Under the pieces are notes generated by a model. It saw only the letters and a program-made list of their open reading frames with translations. It was not told the origin of the DNA and did not search any database. DNA of 64,000 nucleotides, from contig JAOWCC010000577.1 of the NCBI GenBank assembly GCA_030867875.1, forward strand, positions 93,663,740 through 93,727,739, read 5' to 3'. Below, piece by piece: positions 45,826-57,900 of the stretch. How positions within the stretch are numbered: position 1 is the first letter of the stretch; each line of letters begins with the position of its first letter. Made by a program: the position numbers and the translations under genes. This DNA comes from Actinernus sp. WN-2022 (Eukaryota; Cnidaria; Anthozoa; Actiniaria; Actinernidae).

Positions 45826-45839
45826 CAAAAGGCCGAGAA
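45813..45839 (-). ncRNA. U2 snRNA 5'-end fragment (pseudogene or interrupted gene)
   Basis: The minus strand reads TTCTCGGCCTTTTGGCTAAG then ATCAAGT, 27 bases identical to the highly conserved U2 5' end. The match stops just before the branch-point-recognition GUAGUA. The next U2-like stretch on the same strand begins 1.3 kb away at 44485. Confidence 0.8.
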
Positions 45840-45899
45840 ATACTAAATGTCTAGTACCGAAACATTTGCATTAATTGCGTATTGCCATGGTAACTTTTA

Positions 45900-46730
45900 G
45901 TTTTCAATAATAATCGCATGAGCCTCCTTAACCGTATATGGATAACCATACCTAATATGGTAACCAAAGAGCCCGAACGCCGCGTGTTTGGTCGTCGTCC
46001 ATTTTGTTTTACTCGCATTGGGAGTTCGCGGAAAGGAGAAGCTTCTACCACTTCCAGTTGGTTAATATCAGCGCCTTTGAACGACATTTCTCGAAGAAGA
46101 AACCCCTGAAAGGATCTTTAAGGAAGGCAGGCAAAGTATGCGTGAATTATTCGCTCGTTGACACCGAACTGGTGTGTTGTCTTTGTTCGTTGTGTCTAAC
46201 TTTTCGTTTCCTCATGTCGAGTCATGAATGGCTCAAGCTCGCTCATGTCATTCATGGCAGGAGCAAGATGTATGTGATATTCTTAAAACATGAGTTCCTA
46301 ATTGTTATAAAATTCTTTAAGATAATTTTTTGGTTAGAATCGAGTTATGTATACGTATAATTCTCAAGAAGTTTTAAGCCTGTTGCGTTGTTGGCTTTTG
46401 GGGAGTGTTGAAACTCGAATGATCTCACTAGCTAAATGGGTGGCATTCAGTTTGAGGAAAACTTCCGACCAGTTTGTCATTTTATCCTTAACTTTGATGT
46501 ACAGATACTTAGATAAGAAGTGTTCAATGGAAAGCCTCAAACAGGCCATCAAAATTTACTGGAAATCCCTCTGTCACTAAACTTATTCAGCCCCGAGTTT
46601 TACAGCGTTTCGGCCATGCATATCCCTCAATGATATTTTTTTAGGAATTGGACCTTGCACAATATTTTTTAAGGCATTCAGTATTTTGGTTTTACATCAA
46701 GAACATTTTACACAATTTTAATGTTTCTAG
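45900..46730. other. CpG-containing segment, no gene recognised
   Basis: 45960-46140 is richer in CpG than its surroundings and could be a promoter or first exon, but neither frame (45918-46109 plus, 45851-46087 minus) is recognised. Confidence 0.3.
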
Positions 46731-47120
46731 ATTTATGGTATTTTCTGTGATACATTACCTTTGTTTAGTAGAAAACATATATATACATGTATTATTCTGG
46801 AAATCTCTACCTCACTCTCCTTCACGAATGGATACTTGAAATTGTACTGTTAATTTGTGCATCATATTGCATTGCATTCTAGTGCACCATATTGCATTGC
46901 TCCGTAGTCTCAAATATAAAAAAAAGTGCTCAGCATTGGCATGTATAACTAATCTCCTGGACACAAATGTGTTATCTGTCCTATGGGGATATGCCTTTGA
47001 TCATGAGCTTAGATAATACCAATGTGTGTATGCAGGAAAATAGCCTGTAAATGTTGCGAGGGCGGAAGACCTGAGCTAAATTTTTTGAAATTTTACTGCT
47101 CTCTGAAAACACTGGTTTTA
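46730..47120. repeat. Copy of the interior of the 33283-34116 element
   Basis: TTTCTAGATTTATGGTATTT, TCTCCTGGACACA and TGATCATGAGCTTAGA are collinear with 33510-33800; the terminal repeats are not present. Confidence 0.78.
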
Positions 47121-47408
47121 CATGACAAGTACGTTTCAGCTAAAGAACAAAGCTTCACTCTTGCTTGATTTTTTTTCTGTGCACATTTGGCTTGCTCATT
47201 TTTGGGGGGGTTTCCCCCCCAATCAATTTTCAAATGGTCCTTCCCTAAAGAGGAACATGGCAGAAAATACAGTATTCATATGATATTATTATATTAAATA
47301 TTTTGCCCAAAATTACTTCCGGAACAAGACCATCCCAGCACTCAAGATAAGTAGCTAAAGATTCTGTTGATAGAATTTCAAGACTAAGATCCTATGAATG
47401 ATTCATGA

Positions 47409-47551
47409 TGGTAATAGAACTAAGTGGAGTGCAATTTGGTCTGAAATCATACAAGTGATTACAAAATTGTATGACTGCAAAGTGAAAGTGCAATTTGTAA
47501 TCAAGAGTATGATTTCAGACCAAAATTGCATGACACAAAGTTCTATTACCA
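47409..47551. mobile_element. MITE, TIR TGGTAATAGAACT
   Basis: TGGTAATAGAACTAAGTGGA...GGTCTGAAATCATAC and complement GTATGATTTCAGACC...AGTTCTATTACCA, 143 bp. Confidence 0.82.
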
Positions 47552-48039
47552 CTGAAGTATATTCATTTTGAAATCTTGACAAATGATAAAGGTTGGTAAA
47601 ACATTGTTTTACAAGAACAAACTAGAAAAGTCAAGTGGGGTAGAGCTTTGGAGAAGAGGAAAATTGAAATCTAGGAGCATATTTGAGTGATCACACACTC
47701 CCTACCGCTGTGAAATGGCTTCTTAAATTCTTCTTTTTTTTTTATTTGTTCAACAAAGGATACAATAAAAAAATGATGCAATTTGTACAGGTAATCATAC
47801 GGTTTCAAGTTCAATTTGGGATTAATTCCCACGAGTATGTTTTTCAAATATCTCAAAATTGTGCGAGTCTGCAGGGGGGTGTACCTGTGCTGGGAAGTGT
47901 GCAGTCATGTTTTTAGTTTTCCATTCCACTGTAAGGACGAGTCAGTCGGCTAGAAAATCACAACTGCATGCTTCCAGCACAGCTACATGTACATGTCTCA
48001 AATTTTGATCAGTTCATCTTTTACCTGGTAACTTAAGTT

Positions 48040-48400
48040 TGCAGACTCGATATTTCAGAAATTCAATTTTATGGAAATTATTTGGCATCAGATTCCCATA
48101 CAAACACTGTATGTCAGGCTATGTTTGCACCTCATTCAAAATGTCAGAATTAAACGTAACAGCGAACTCGTCTATTGCTCAAATAGAATTGTTGTTTAAA
48201 ATTTGCACTCAAATTACAAGGAAACATATTCCATTGAAATGTTAAACTGGATTGCAGGACTCACAAGATTCCTAATGCACATCTTTAGTTTTTGGATGCT
48301 AAATGTTTCAGAATATAATTTTTGGGCAAAATATTTGACACCAGATTCTCATACAGACACTATTTCTTGCCATTTTTGTCCTTATTACCCAGCATGCTCC
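48040..48400. repeat. Diverged direct duplication
   Basis: TTTCAGAAATTCAATTTTAT...CAGATTCCCATACAAACACT (48053-48110) is echoed by TTTCAGAATATAATTTTTGG...CAGATTCTCATACAGACACT (48307-48361). Confidence 0.5.
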
Positions 48401-48823
48401 TTTTAGTGTGAAGTGGACTCTAATGATTGTAGATGAGAGAGTTGGAAATTTGGCAGCACTGTATTTGTACAGTGTACTGTTTTAACTACATGTAGGCAGT
48501 ACCACTTTGATATGTCGTAACACTGCAGTATGATTCCATCAGGATGAAAGAGCAAATGTTGTAACCATTTCATGGTAGCCACACCATAACCCGTAGTGGT
48601 AATTTTTCCACTCGTACACATACAAAATCCATTGCAGTGATTGATTTGTAAGAGATTTCTTCTCAAAGAAATGTAGAACAATTTACTTTTCAGAAAATTC
48701 CTTGTTTGCTTCTACTTCTACATGTATTTTACATAGTCTGTCAAATAGAAATTTATTTAAATATAACTGAATTACTTCCTTACACTACAGAGATTCCACT
48801 AGCCTCTCCTATCAGCCGGTCTC

Positions 48824-48900
48824 TGTACCAGTAATCTCATTCCCAGATCCTCTTACCTATGGGAAAGAGGATCTGGGAACAAGATTACTGCTCTGGTACA
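48824..48900. mobile_element. Short hairpin MITE
   Basis: TGTACCAGTAATCTCATTCC...GATCCTCTT pairs with AAGAGGATCTGGGAAC...TACTGCTCTGGTACA. AGATTCCACTAG and TAGTGGAATCA outside it form a second, wider pair. Confidence 0.7.
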
Positions 48901-49275
48901 AAATGTGTTTTTTTGGGGTATAGAGCCATGTGGAAAAAAAACAGCCGCCCTGGTTTTTGTATTAATTATTCTGTAAAAACCCGGCATATACTGATTTAGT
49001 GGAATCACTGCACTATGTATTTGCAATTAAGTTTCATAGCTAACTCAGTCCTTTTGCGCTCTTACATTATGCAGCTTCCATTGCGGCGTGCGACAAAGCG
49101 GCAAGCAGCGTGTGCAAAGGAAAGCAGTCAACTTTGCGACAAGAAGCGCAGCTGCGGCAGACCTAAGAGAGGTAACCAAGGTGCGAAAGAAGCGCATTCA
49201 TATAACGGACAAAGTGTGTAGCCTTGCATCTGCATTGTGTTAAGAGCTAATAAGAAGTTATATACCCTTAACGCT

Positions 49276-50196
49276 ATGTCTGAGGAAAGTATTCCAGAAG
49301 AAAAGATGCCCAGCGACACCAACAACAACACCAATGGTGCTAATGATGGCCAGGTTTGCCGTGACTATCAGCGTGGCGTCTGTAACCGGGGTGGCAAATG
49401 CAAATTCAATCATCCAGAGGGTATGGGCACAGAACTGCAGAGTCCACCTATGATCTGCCGCGATTTCCAGAATGGCAAATGCAGCCGGTCAACATGCAAG
49501 TACATGCATATCTCAAACACTGAAGAAAAGGCCTATTTGCGGACTGGTCAGATGCCGCCGCCTATGAGACGATTCCCAATGGGTCCCCCAATGTCGCCTC
49601 CAATGATGAGGGGTTATCCCTATCAACAACCAACAAGGGCTGGGCGTGGTGATCCAGTGTGTAAGGATTTCCTCAATAACAAGTGCTCCCGTGGGACTGG
49701 TTGTAAATTCAAGCACACTTTTGAAGAAGATAAAGGTTATGGTAGCTATGGTGGTTATGACGACTATCCCCGTAAGAGGCGTAGGGATTCATCAGGTGAG
49801 AGTGGTGACTATACCCAATTGAAGGAAGAAAATGACAGCCTTCGCAGCCAGGTCTCAGATCTACAGAAACAAATCTCCGATCTGAAGGCTACCAATGAGG
49901 TGCTGCTGGAGCAGAATGCTCGTTATCGTAACCAAGCTTCAACCAGTACCAGCTACCCTGCAACTTCAACCTACAGTGCTAATTACAGCACCAAACCCTC
50001 TACACCAGCCAGTAGCACAGACTACACCAGTTACCCGCCGAGAGAAAGTTACAGTGGCGGCGCAGCATACACCACTAGTGGATACACCAATAGCACAACA
50101 TCGTACACTACTTCCAGTGGTTATGGTACATCATCTGATGCCTACAGTACAACCAACTTTGCATCTGGTGGAACTGGGTACACAAAGTTTGAGTAG
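49276..50196 (+). CDS. ZC3H10-like CCCH zinc-finger protein
   Basis: 306 aa, coding part without introns. An in-frame TAG at 49219-49221 precedes the first ATG (49276, MSEESIPEEK), which fixes the start. Three CCCH fingers: CRDYQRGVC...CKFNH (residues 28-46), CRDFQNGKC...CKYMH (61-78) and CKDFLNNKC...CKFKH (129-147), spaced C-x7-C-x4/5-C-x3-H. A proline/methionine-rich linker lies between fingers 2 and 3, a coiled coil follows (about 178-215, LKEENDSLRSQVSDLQKQIS) and a Tyr/Ser/Thr-rich low-complexity tail ends the protein. This architecture matches ZC3H10-type RNA-binding proteins, related in finger type to muscleblind. A polyadenylation signal lies at 51511. Orthology to vertebrate ZC3H10 is likely but not proven. 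Confidence 0.88.
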   Translation: MSEESIPEEKMPSDTNNNTNGANDGQVCRDYQRGVCNRGGKCKFNHPEGMGTELQSPPMICRDFQNGKCSRSTCKYMHISNTEEKAYLRTGQMPPPMRRFPMGPPMSPPMMRGYPYQQPTRAGRGDPVCKDFLNNKCSRGTGCKFKHTFEEDKGYGSYGGYDDYPRKRRRDSSGESGDYTQLKEENDSLRSQVSDLQKQISDLKATNEVLLEQNARYRNQASTSTSYPATSTYSANYSTKPSTPASSTDYTSYPPRESYSGGAAYTTSGYTNSTTSYTTSSGYGTSSDAYSTTNFASGGTGYTKFE

Positions 50197-50790
50197 ACAC
50201 CTGTTGATCATTTTGCAAGCTTGTTACTTTGTATGCATAGTTTTCTGAATATGCTTGTTTTTATTGATAAATTAGTTTTAGGATTCATTATGTAGTCATT
50301 ACTTCCAGGTAGACAGTGGTAGTAAAAGTGTTCTTTGCTACATTTTCAGCTGAAGGTACTCCAGCATGAGCTGCAGTTGTGTTCTTGGGGCAACACATGA
50401 TGCAGTACATTGTTTTATAATCTGCATAGAGTTCTTTAGCTTAGTAGCATGTATTCTCTGTTGAGTTTTTTTAACAATGAAGCTCTGACTAGCTTTTATA
50501 GACATGTACTCTACAAACACAGCTAGCTTCGTTTGCTAAATGAAAAAAATGTAGCTGATGGTAAGATTCTTCTAGAGTTATAGAAAACATTAAGTTGATC
50601 ACTCAATTAAAAAAAGAAGCACTTAGAAAATTGACACTTTTTTACCCAGCATCTATATGTAGGGCAGATGCAGGGGTAAAAGGGGAGTTCAATCCCTTTG
50701 TCTCGATCAAAACCACCTTTCTCTCTCTCCCTTTTATAAAGAAGTTGCCATGATCGAACACCCCTTGGACAAGCCTGGATCTGCCCTAGT

Positions 50791-51231
50791 CAGTGTTCGA
50801 CCTTAACATTTTTAATCACTGGTCCTGGGACTAGTAGAGCTGAAAATTTACTAGTCCAGAGAAAATGCCTGGTAGCCCTGACCCGGCATGACAATATTTG
50901 CTGATCTCTAAGCCTTTCATGATACATGCACGAGTGAACAAGTCAAAACAAAGATGGCGGCAATAGCGGGAGCTACTGGGGCTGCCTAGTTCCCAGTCTT
51001 CGCCTCAGCCTTGTTCAGTCTTTTTGCGATTGTTTTCAGAACGTTTATGAAGAAACTCGGTCAAGCAACAATCACAGGACAGCATGTTTTTGTTTTTATC
51101 TTATTAAACATTACAAATTATAGAATAGTTACTAGTCCTGTGACTATAATTAGTGCCTCTATTTTTTTACTAGTCCAGAAGCATTTCTTACTAGTCCAGG
51201 ACTAGTGGACTACTGCTAAGGTCGAGCATTG
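50791..51231. mobile_element. Foldback element, TIR CAGTGTTCGACCTTAAC
   Basis: CAGTGTTCGACCTTAAC at 50791 and GCTAAGGTCGAGCATTG ending 51231, with CTAGTCC/GGACTAG pairs inside. It lies in the probable 3' UTR of the CCCH gene. Confidence 0.7.
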
Positions 51232-51510
51232 CCTAGTGCAGTATTGCAGATATATGTAAAAGCTACTTCTTTTTAACAGACTGTCCAGCGCTACATTTTA
51301 TGTACTAGTTCATAACATAGTTATTGTAGAATTCCTCGGGTCGTAATCATTCCCAATATTTTTTTAGTTTTCCTGGGTTTGCACTAACCTTGATTTATCT
51401 TATTTTGTCTTGATTTCAAAAAAATAATGAGCAGTGATCTTTTAATGGTACCTCTTACAATATTCTTTGTTGATATGTTATTGACTTATCTTTTGAAATT
51501 GGTTGGGAAA

Positions 51511-51516
51511 AATAAA
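51511..51516 (+). terminator. Polyadenylation signal (CCCH gene, probable)
   Basis: AATAAA in GGGAAAAATAAAGTTGCTAC, followed by a GT-rich stretch (TTGTTGCTTTGTTTGTG). It is the best signal downstream of the stop at 50196, implying a 1.3 kb 3' UTR. Confidence 0.5.
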
Positions 51517-51544
51517 GTTGCTACTCATTAAACCTTGTTGCTTT

Positions 51545-52942
51545 GTTTGTGATAGACAACTCTTTCCTATGGGGATATGGGTGAGGGGTAAAATTTTACT
51601 TGAGGTCAAATCAAGTGTTGTGATTTGCTAGCTGTTAATCATAGTAACTTTCTCAGACCAAAGTTCACAGACTGGATAAATCTTATTTCCCTTTCCTACT
51701 TAAATCGGCTTAAGTCGGGTATTATGAAGTGAACATTAGTTAAGGGAGCAGGTCAAAACAGATGCCCTCTCGACAGACCCATTTGGGGGTGGCGCTGCTG
51801 CCAGCCATCTGGAGAGAGAACTCTATATTAAAAATAATTTGTTCTTAAATATATTCAAAACTAAAAGGCATAATCTAGAAACAAATGCACTGCATGTTTT
51901 GTCTCATGTTATCATTCATTTTCTGTGTTAAAATTGACACTAGGCCCTCCCAGAATGGAAAATAGATGGTGGGTCCCTTCTGGGGCATATGTGTTGACGT
52001 GCTCCCTATAAATTTTATAATGCCTTCGAAGTGAGGAAGAATGGCATTATTGTTCAGTTTGTTGATATCTAGTCTCATTTCGGAGATTTTCAGTTTTTTG
52101 TAATATGCAAATGAGATTACCTGTGATGTACTGTTGGTGGATGTCTGATGGATAACGTTATCCACTTTTTGAACAACCAGGATCTGAACTACAGTAACAC
52201 CCATCACAACCTTAATTTGTACAATGGATTGGAGGTGTGGGAGCACTTATTCAAGGAGGACACTTCACACGCATGGCATAAGTTACCTCAAAAGCGAGCC
52301 AAAAATATATAAACCAGCACATCTTGTTTAATTCGCTGTCAAATTTAACGAAATTTTCGTATGTTAATATTAAAATGTAATAACATCTTTAGGATCAAAC
52401 ACATTTGTATATTGACGTTAGTGTGACGTCATAACGAACGACTCCTTTTATGGTCAAATTGTGCTTTACCTATACGTTTGAAATAAAGCATGTTATCACA
52501 ACATAAACGTGTGTTTTTGATTGCCGCAATTTTAAAGTCTACGATAAATATTTGCCGAGTTATTAAGAACTGAAGTTTCCTGTGACGTCACATTTTCTGA
52601 CGTCATGGGTCTGACATCAGTCATGCTTTCTAAATTGAAGAAACATAAAAAAGACCATATTGCGGCGATTCAGTGTACAGTAAGTATAGTTATTTTTAAA
52701 AGACATTTTCAAGAATATATGACGTCATAGTGACGTTTCCTCTTTTTCACTGAATTTTAAAGTATTTCCTCAAAAATTTAAAATTCTAAAAACATGGTTG
52801 TGGGTACTCACTTTCATGCAAATTCCTTTACTTATTTAACAATGATGGAAAATACACTTTCTTACAATGTAATGACAAGCTCGTTTCCAGGTATTCCACA
52901 ACTTAAATGATTCATATCAATTTATATATATATATATATATA
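51545..52942. other. No recognisable gene
   Basis: Several TGACGTCA sites (52423-52740), otherwise AT-rich; the frame 51875-52246 (minus) is not recognised. Confidence 0.4.
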
Positions 52943-53155
52943 CAGCCGTTTGCAAAAATTCTGACCCCCTTACCATATATAAATATATATCAAACATATA
53001 TCTAACATTATGGGATGTCATTGCTGATATTTTTTTCAAGTTGCCTATCAAGGGCTTCAGAAAAAAATATAGGAAGAGGTATCCCATAATGTTTGATAAT
53101 TTTTTTATATATATTTATATATGGTGAGGGGGGTCAGAATTTTTGCAAACGGCTG
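52943..53155. mobile_element. Tc1/mariner-like MITE in (TA)n
   Basis: CAGCCGTTTGCAAAAATTCT at 52943 and AGAATTTTTGCAAACGGCTG ending 53155, with TA on both sides inside long (TA)n tracts. CAG...CTG ends and TA target suit Tc1/mariner. Confidence 0.85.
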
Positions 53156-53689
53156 TATATATATAATTATATATATATATATACAGTCGATGCCAAAAAG
53201 GTTGTCCAGCAGAACATAATATAATACTATAATATCCATTGTTTTGGGCTATTGTCTTAGCCATATAATGGTATATAATGTAATGGCCCCAGGGGAATTA
53301 AATTTGCTGTCTGAATCAACCAGTTGCTCCAGTGTCGAAGTTAATGGTATTAGGTTTGGCACATGAAAAGTTCACCGTCTGAAACAAACTTTTAGTTGGA
53401 GAGGTCGAGGGGTAAAATTTCAACAGAATTTGCTGAAATTGCATACAGAGCCCAATGAAGAACAAAGACTTCAGGGGAGTTTTCATTGATTTTATTTCTA
53501 TTTATAATTTAAAACACAAACAGAGCTTGGGTTTCCTGTGATTTTATCAGATATAAAATGTCTTCACAGTCTAATTCAATTTCCTTTGTTTTTGCTTCAT
53601 TAATTATTCATGATTTTTGAATTTTGTTTTAAGGAAAGCCTAAAGTTCAATTCGAATGGCAGTGCCCCTGTAATCCTCAGATATGGAGC

Positions 53690-53760
53690 TATATAAGCAA
53701 TTTAACCAAATATTTTGTCAAAATCAGCAGTTTAATTCACAAAGGAGAAAGAAATGACAA
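53690..53760. repeat. Partial third copy of the 18896-19349 family
   Basis: ACCAAATATTTTGTCAAAAT and TTCACAAAGGAGAAAGAAAT match the interior of that element. Confidence 0.55.
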
Positions 53761-53776
53761 TCAAAAATATTCTAAT

Positions 53777-54080
53777 GTTTACCCCGGGGGGGGGGGGGGG
53801 GGAGGGACTCCCTTATGTGAGGGGTACATGGATGCTCGTCTTACCTTTTAGGGGTCAAAATCAGGAGTTTGGTACCACTTTGGGTATCCACAATCAAACA
53901 CAGACATTTCTATGTAAAGCGGTACCTTTTAGGGGTCAGGTGTCAATTGAACAAAAAAGCGGTTATCTATTTACATTTTTTTTACATTTTAGTACCTCTT
54001 AGGGGTCAAATCGAAAATGTCCGACGAGCAATCCTACCCCTTTTATATGGGAGTCCCCCCCCCCCCCCCGGGGTGTTTAC
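53777..54080. mobile_element. Element with poly-G/poly-C termini
   Basis: Left end GTTTACCCC then 17 G; right end 15 C then GGGGTGTTTAC. Inside, TACCTTTTAGGGGTCA recurs three times (about 53845, 53925, 53995). Related single end at 43043. Confidence 0.75.
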
Positions 54081-54514
54081 CTATATATTCACATGTAGAA
54101 TCTTTGATATCAAGCTGCTTCAATGTTTTTGTTTTGGGGTTTTGCAAAATCCCAATACAAGAAAAATAAATGCACTTTAATAAATGCACTTTAATAAATG
54201 GTATAATTTTAAAGCCCAAACAAATCTGATTCTGAGGGCGGCCCTTAATTGTTTTGTCATAATTTTAAGCAGGCTTTTACAAAACCATGAAATATATAAA
54301 AACAAAATATAGCCCTCTGTTTCTATTGATGATTAAAAAGTTTGGAACTGCTTCAGTATAGCCAGCTATTACTGCAGATAGAAACATTGAGCTCCTGAGG
54401 CCACTTCTTACAAATCCTAGCATATCCATGAGATGGTCTTCATTCAAAAGACTTCAGAACTGAAGTCCACAAAATTTCCCTTTTACTGGATCGAAGCTCA
54501 AGCAAGTTGATATG

Positions 54515-54610
54515 TAGGCTCGGTTTCCAGCCGTGGGGGTTTCGGTGAGCCTGTGACCAGTGGGGGGAGGCTTTGGAGAAATGACACCCCAACGGCTGAA
54601 ACCGAGCCTA
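54515..54610. mobile_element. Short MITE, TIR TAGGCTCGGTTTCCAGCCGT
   Basis: TAGGCTCGGTTTCCAGCCGT...GGGGG and CCCCAACGGCTGAAACCGAGCCTA, 96 bp. Confidence 0.82.
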
Positions 54611-54876
54611 GTTGAAATGCTATTGTCTTCCACTCGACACTGATATTGGCTCAACTAACCCAGAATGTTTTGGTTTCATTCTGCAACGTGATTGGTTAAG
54701 GTTCTTGTCGAAGTGGCCCGGCTGGTTTCAGTGGTCTGGTAATTCGTAACACTATATGGCATTCATTTAAAATTTGTACATACCTAGCATAAAAATATAT
54801 TTTTATATGTTTTTGTGCATGCTTGTAACTTTTATTAAACAAAGCTACTCTATTTGTGTGACTATATAGCAAGTAA

Positions 54877-54943
54877 TTACAACATTCTAAGAAATTCACT
54901 TTCTGCCATAAGCTGTTCAGCTGTAGGCCTGTCATCTTTCCAT
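54877..54943 (-). CDS. Kinase last exon, subdomain XI
   Basis: Acceptor TATTCAACAG; the first base completes an Arg codon. Encodes WKDDRPTAEQLMAESEFLRM-L and TAA at 54879-54877. The conserved Arg of subdomain XI (DRP) is present, and the protein ends soon after the kinase domain. Confidence 0.82.
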
Positions 54944-57900
54944 CTGTTGAATATCAAAGAAAACTTGATCATCTAAGGGTTAATAAATTCTTGCTTCTAA
55001 AATACTTAACAGGGCCAATGCCCCCCACCCCCCTCTAAAGGCAAAGAGGAACCTTGTTCTATGAGTCAATGTTATGGTTGGTTTTAGCATAGTTAATAGA
55101 GTGGAATNNNNNNNNNNNNNNNNNNNNNNNNNNNNNNNNNNNNNNNNNNNNNNNNNNNNNNNNNNNNNNNNNNNNNNNNNNNNNNNNNNNNNNNNNNNNN
55201 NNNNNNNCCTGTAGAAACGCTTGTTTTAGATCTCCGGCTATGGCCATCGGGTGGAATCGGTTTCGCGTTAGCACACTCCAAATCTGGTTCTGCAAGGGTG
55301 GGCCTGTTTCTAAATACTCGTTAATTAAAAGGGGCATTGGCATTATCTCGGGCAGACGCATCGTAGACTATGCGAATCTTGGTGCTCTCTGCTGTTTCAC
55401 GGACTAGTGCTTTGTGTGGTATGTAGAATTCCTTACCCTCTGGTATCTCTTGTACCCGTTCTACTATCCTGTGAAACTCTGGAAAAAAAACTCTGAAATT
55501 CTAACGAGACCTGAAACAACCATGGGGGCTGATCAAAGTCAGGTCCCGGCTAATCTACAGATCGAATTCGAATTTATCCCTTGAGACACTGGTCTTGAAT
55601 GCTTGCATCAAAGCTCTCCAGCATGCCTGGTTGCTTTTGTAGCTTTTTCACAAAGTTATCTAGCCTTTTCAAGCTTCCGACTTTGTTATTCGGTAAGGGT
55701 GGATGATTCCCTTTCCAGAGGAGGCCCGTTTCATAACATCCTTCTGGGCTCCTTACAAACTGTTCTTTGAATTTTCGTACACGCTGTACTGTTCACCAAC
55801 TTGATGGTCTTCTAGTCCGAGGACGTCGAGTCTGCACAGATAATCATAATCTGTTGCCGATGTTTGAGTCAAGAACATGTTTGTAAGGTCTGGCTCCTTA
55901 CCAGGTGACATTATGGTCCATCCGAGGTGTGTCAGCTCAGCTATGGGTTTTCCCGGCTTTCCTATCTTGGGCAAGGCCCTTGTCTTCATCTGTGCGTATT
56001 CACTCCTGCCCAGGATTAGATGTACATGAAGCTGTGTTTTCTTGTCAGTGTCGGCCATGTTGACACCCTTTAGATGGTCAAACTGCGCTATTATGCTAGC
56101 ATACCCGGGGTTTTCTAAAGACAAGACACCACGGTTTACTTTGGTAACCTCGACGTTTAGATGAAAGTCTCTTTGTACATTCCCGATTGAAAGATTGTAA
56201 ATCTCTAACTACAACTCTGGTTGTAGTCTGCATCATCATTTCGATTTTTCTGTACTCTTTGCGTAGTGTTTCCTTTTTCAAGCGGTCAAGCAGTGCGACG
56301 AAGGCATATGAACTGCCAAGCCCGTGTCTAACAGCGCGCGCACTTGATACCTTCTACGTCTACCACTACAACTGGATATGTAACCGCACCTTTTCCGGTG
56401 GCTACTAACATTTGCTCAGATGTCTTGTCGCAAATTGATGTGTGATGCCTTTTGTGGCATTGTTGACACGCGGACGCGCAGTCCAGTCAGTCCAGAAGAA
56501 AGCATTAAGAATAATATATCCTGATACATCATATGACATTGCTCTAAGCCAGTCGGGACTTCCGACACTCACAGACAGACGCATCGTATTATGTACAAAG
56601 TTATTCCTAAGTTACGAACATGCAATTCAACTTGTAACTTAATACCCATGAGCCATGAGATCGCACATAGCTACAACCTGCGGTCTGGTAGCTCCAGACA
56701 ACAGGATGTTGTAGGGAAAACAGACAGGCTAAACAACTTTATTACCTATAAATATCAATATGTGTAAATTATGTGTAATTATTATTATTTATTATTGTAT
56801 GCTTAATTTTTGAGCTGACACCCATGTAATTTAGCACTTGCTACAATTTGGGTTAAATAAACGTATATATATGACACTCTGCGGCTTTGTGGTTTGACCC
56901 GGTGCAATTAAAGTATAGTTGTTGCTTCATAGCCAATTTCTTTTTCCGGTCCGATACCCCGGGCCGATACCTCTGTGATTTTGTCACAATTTAATGACTT
57001 GTGATTGTTGCTGTCACAGTACACACATGGCCTCCGCGTTGCATTTTGCTGTTTTGCGTGAAAACTTGAGCAATGTTACATAGACCCTATGCAAAAAGCT
57101 GAACTAATTTACATAAATTCAGAATTTTGAAGAAATATTGACACTGTAACCTGAAAGAGCAAATACAAGTTATTCATCATATGCAATTTAATAGTTTTAT
57201 CACAAATTTCTCCAAAGTTATTACCATTTAAGGCTCAGGAAAAACATGAAATATACTTTGTATATTCACAAAGAGTACATAACACATGTTTTATTGTTTT
57301 CACTTCACAAACAATATGTACACACATTTTATTCTAGTTTTCACTTCATTATTGTGGTTTGCCTATGGTAGGGCATAAAGAAACTAATCTTGTGTTTTCC
57401 CTTGCTGTCCACTACGTACTTGCAGCAAACATTATAAAGGGAAGCGCGTTTGTTGGCAAAAGCGAGAACTTCGTGACTGACTGGCTTATCCAGCAAGGCC
57501 GGCTACAAAAGCTTGTGGGTGTATTTAAAGGCCATATGTTTTCGTTAATAATAAATAACATTTATAGTGCGCAAGTTCCGTACATAAATTCTCATGCGCA
57601 TAACAAGAATATACTAATTATTAACTAATTGATGAACATATTGGTAACGATCGACTATTCCTAGCTATAAGTTATCTATCATACATGAGTAATCAACATA
57701 AACACTAGTAATGCCAGTTTTGAACTGCTTGTTTGAACTATTTTATAAAGTCAAGCCCGACTCGTAGTCATTTCACTCTGATTCAAGTACTCGTACTCGG
57801 GGAAGGATGCCAAGGGGAGGGGGGGGGGGGGGTGGGCATTGTTGGAATTGACCGGTGCATAATCATCGGCGTATCCATATCCACGTTTAGTATAAACCAA

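Noticed and set aside
49237..49275. Upstream extension of the CCCH protein (LRANKKLYTLNA)
   Set aside because: It begins with GTG, not ATG; the first in-frame ATG is at 49276 and a stop lies just upstream.
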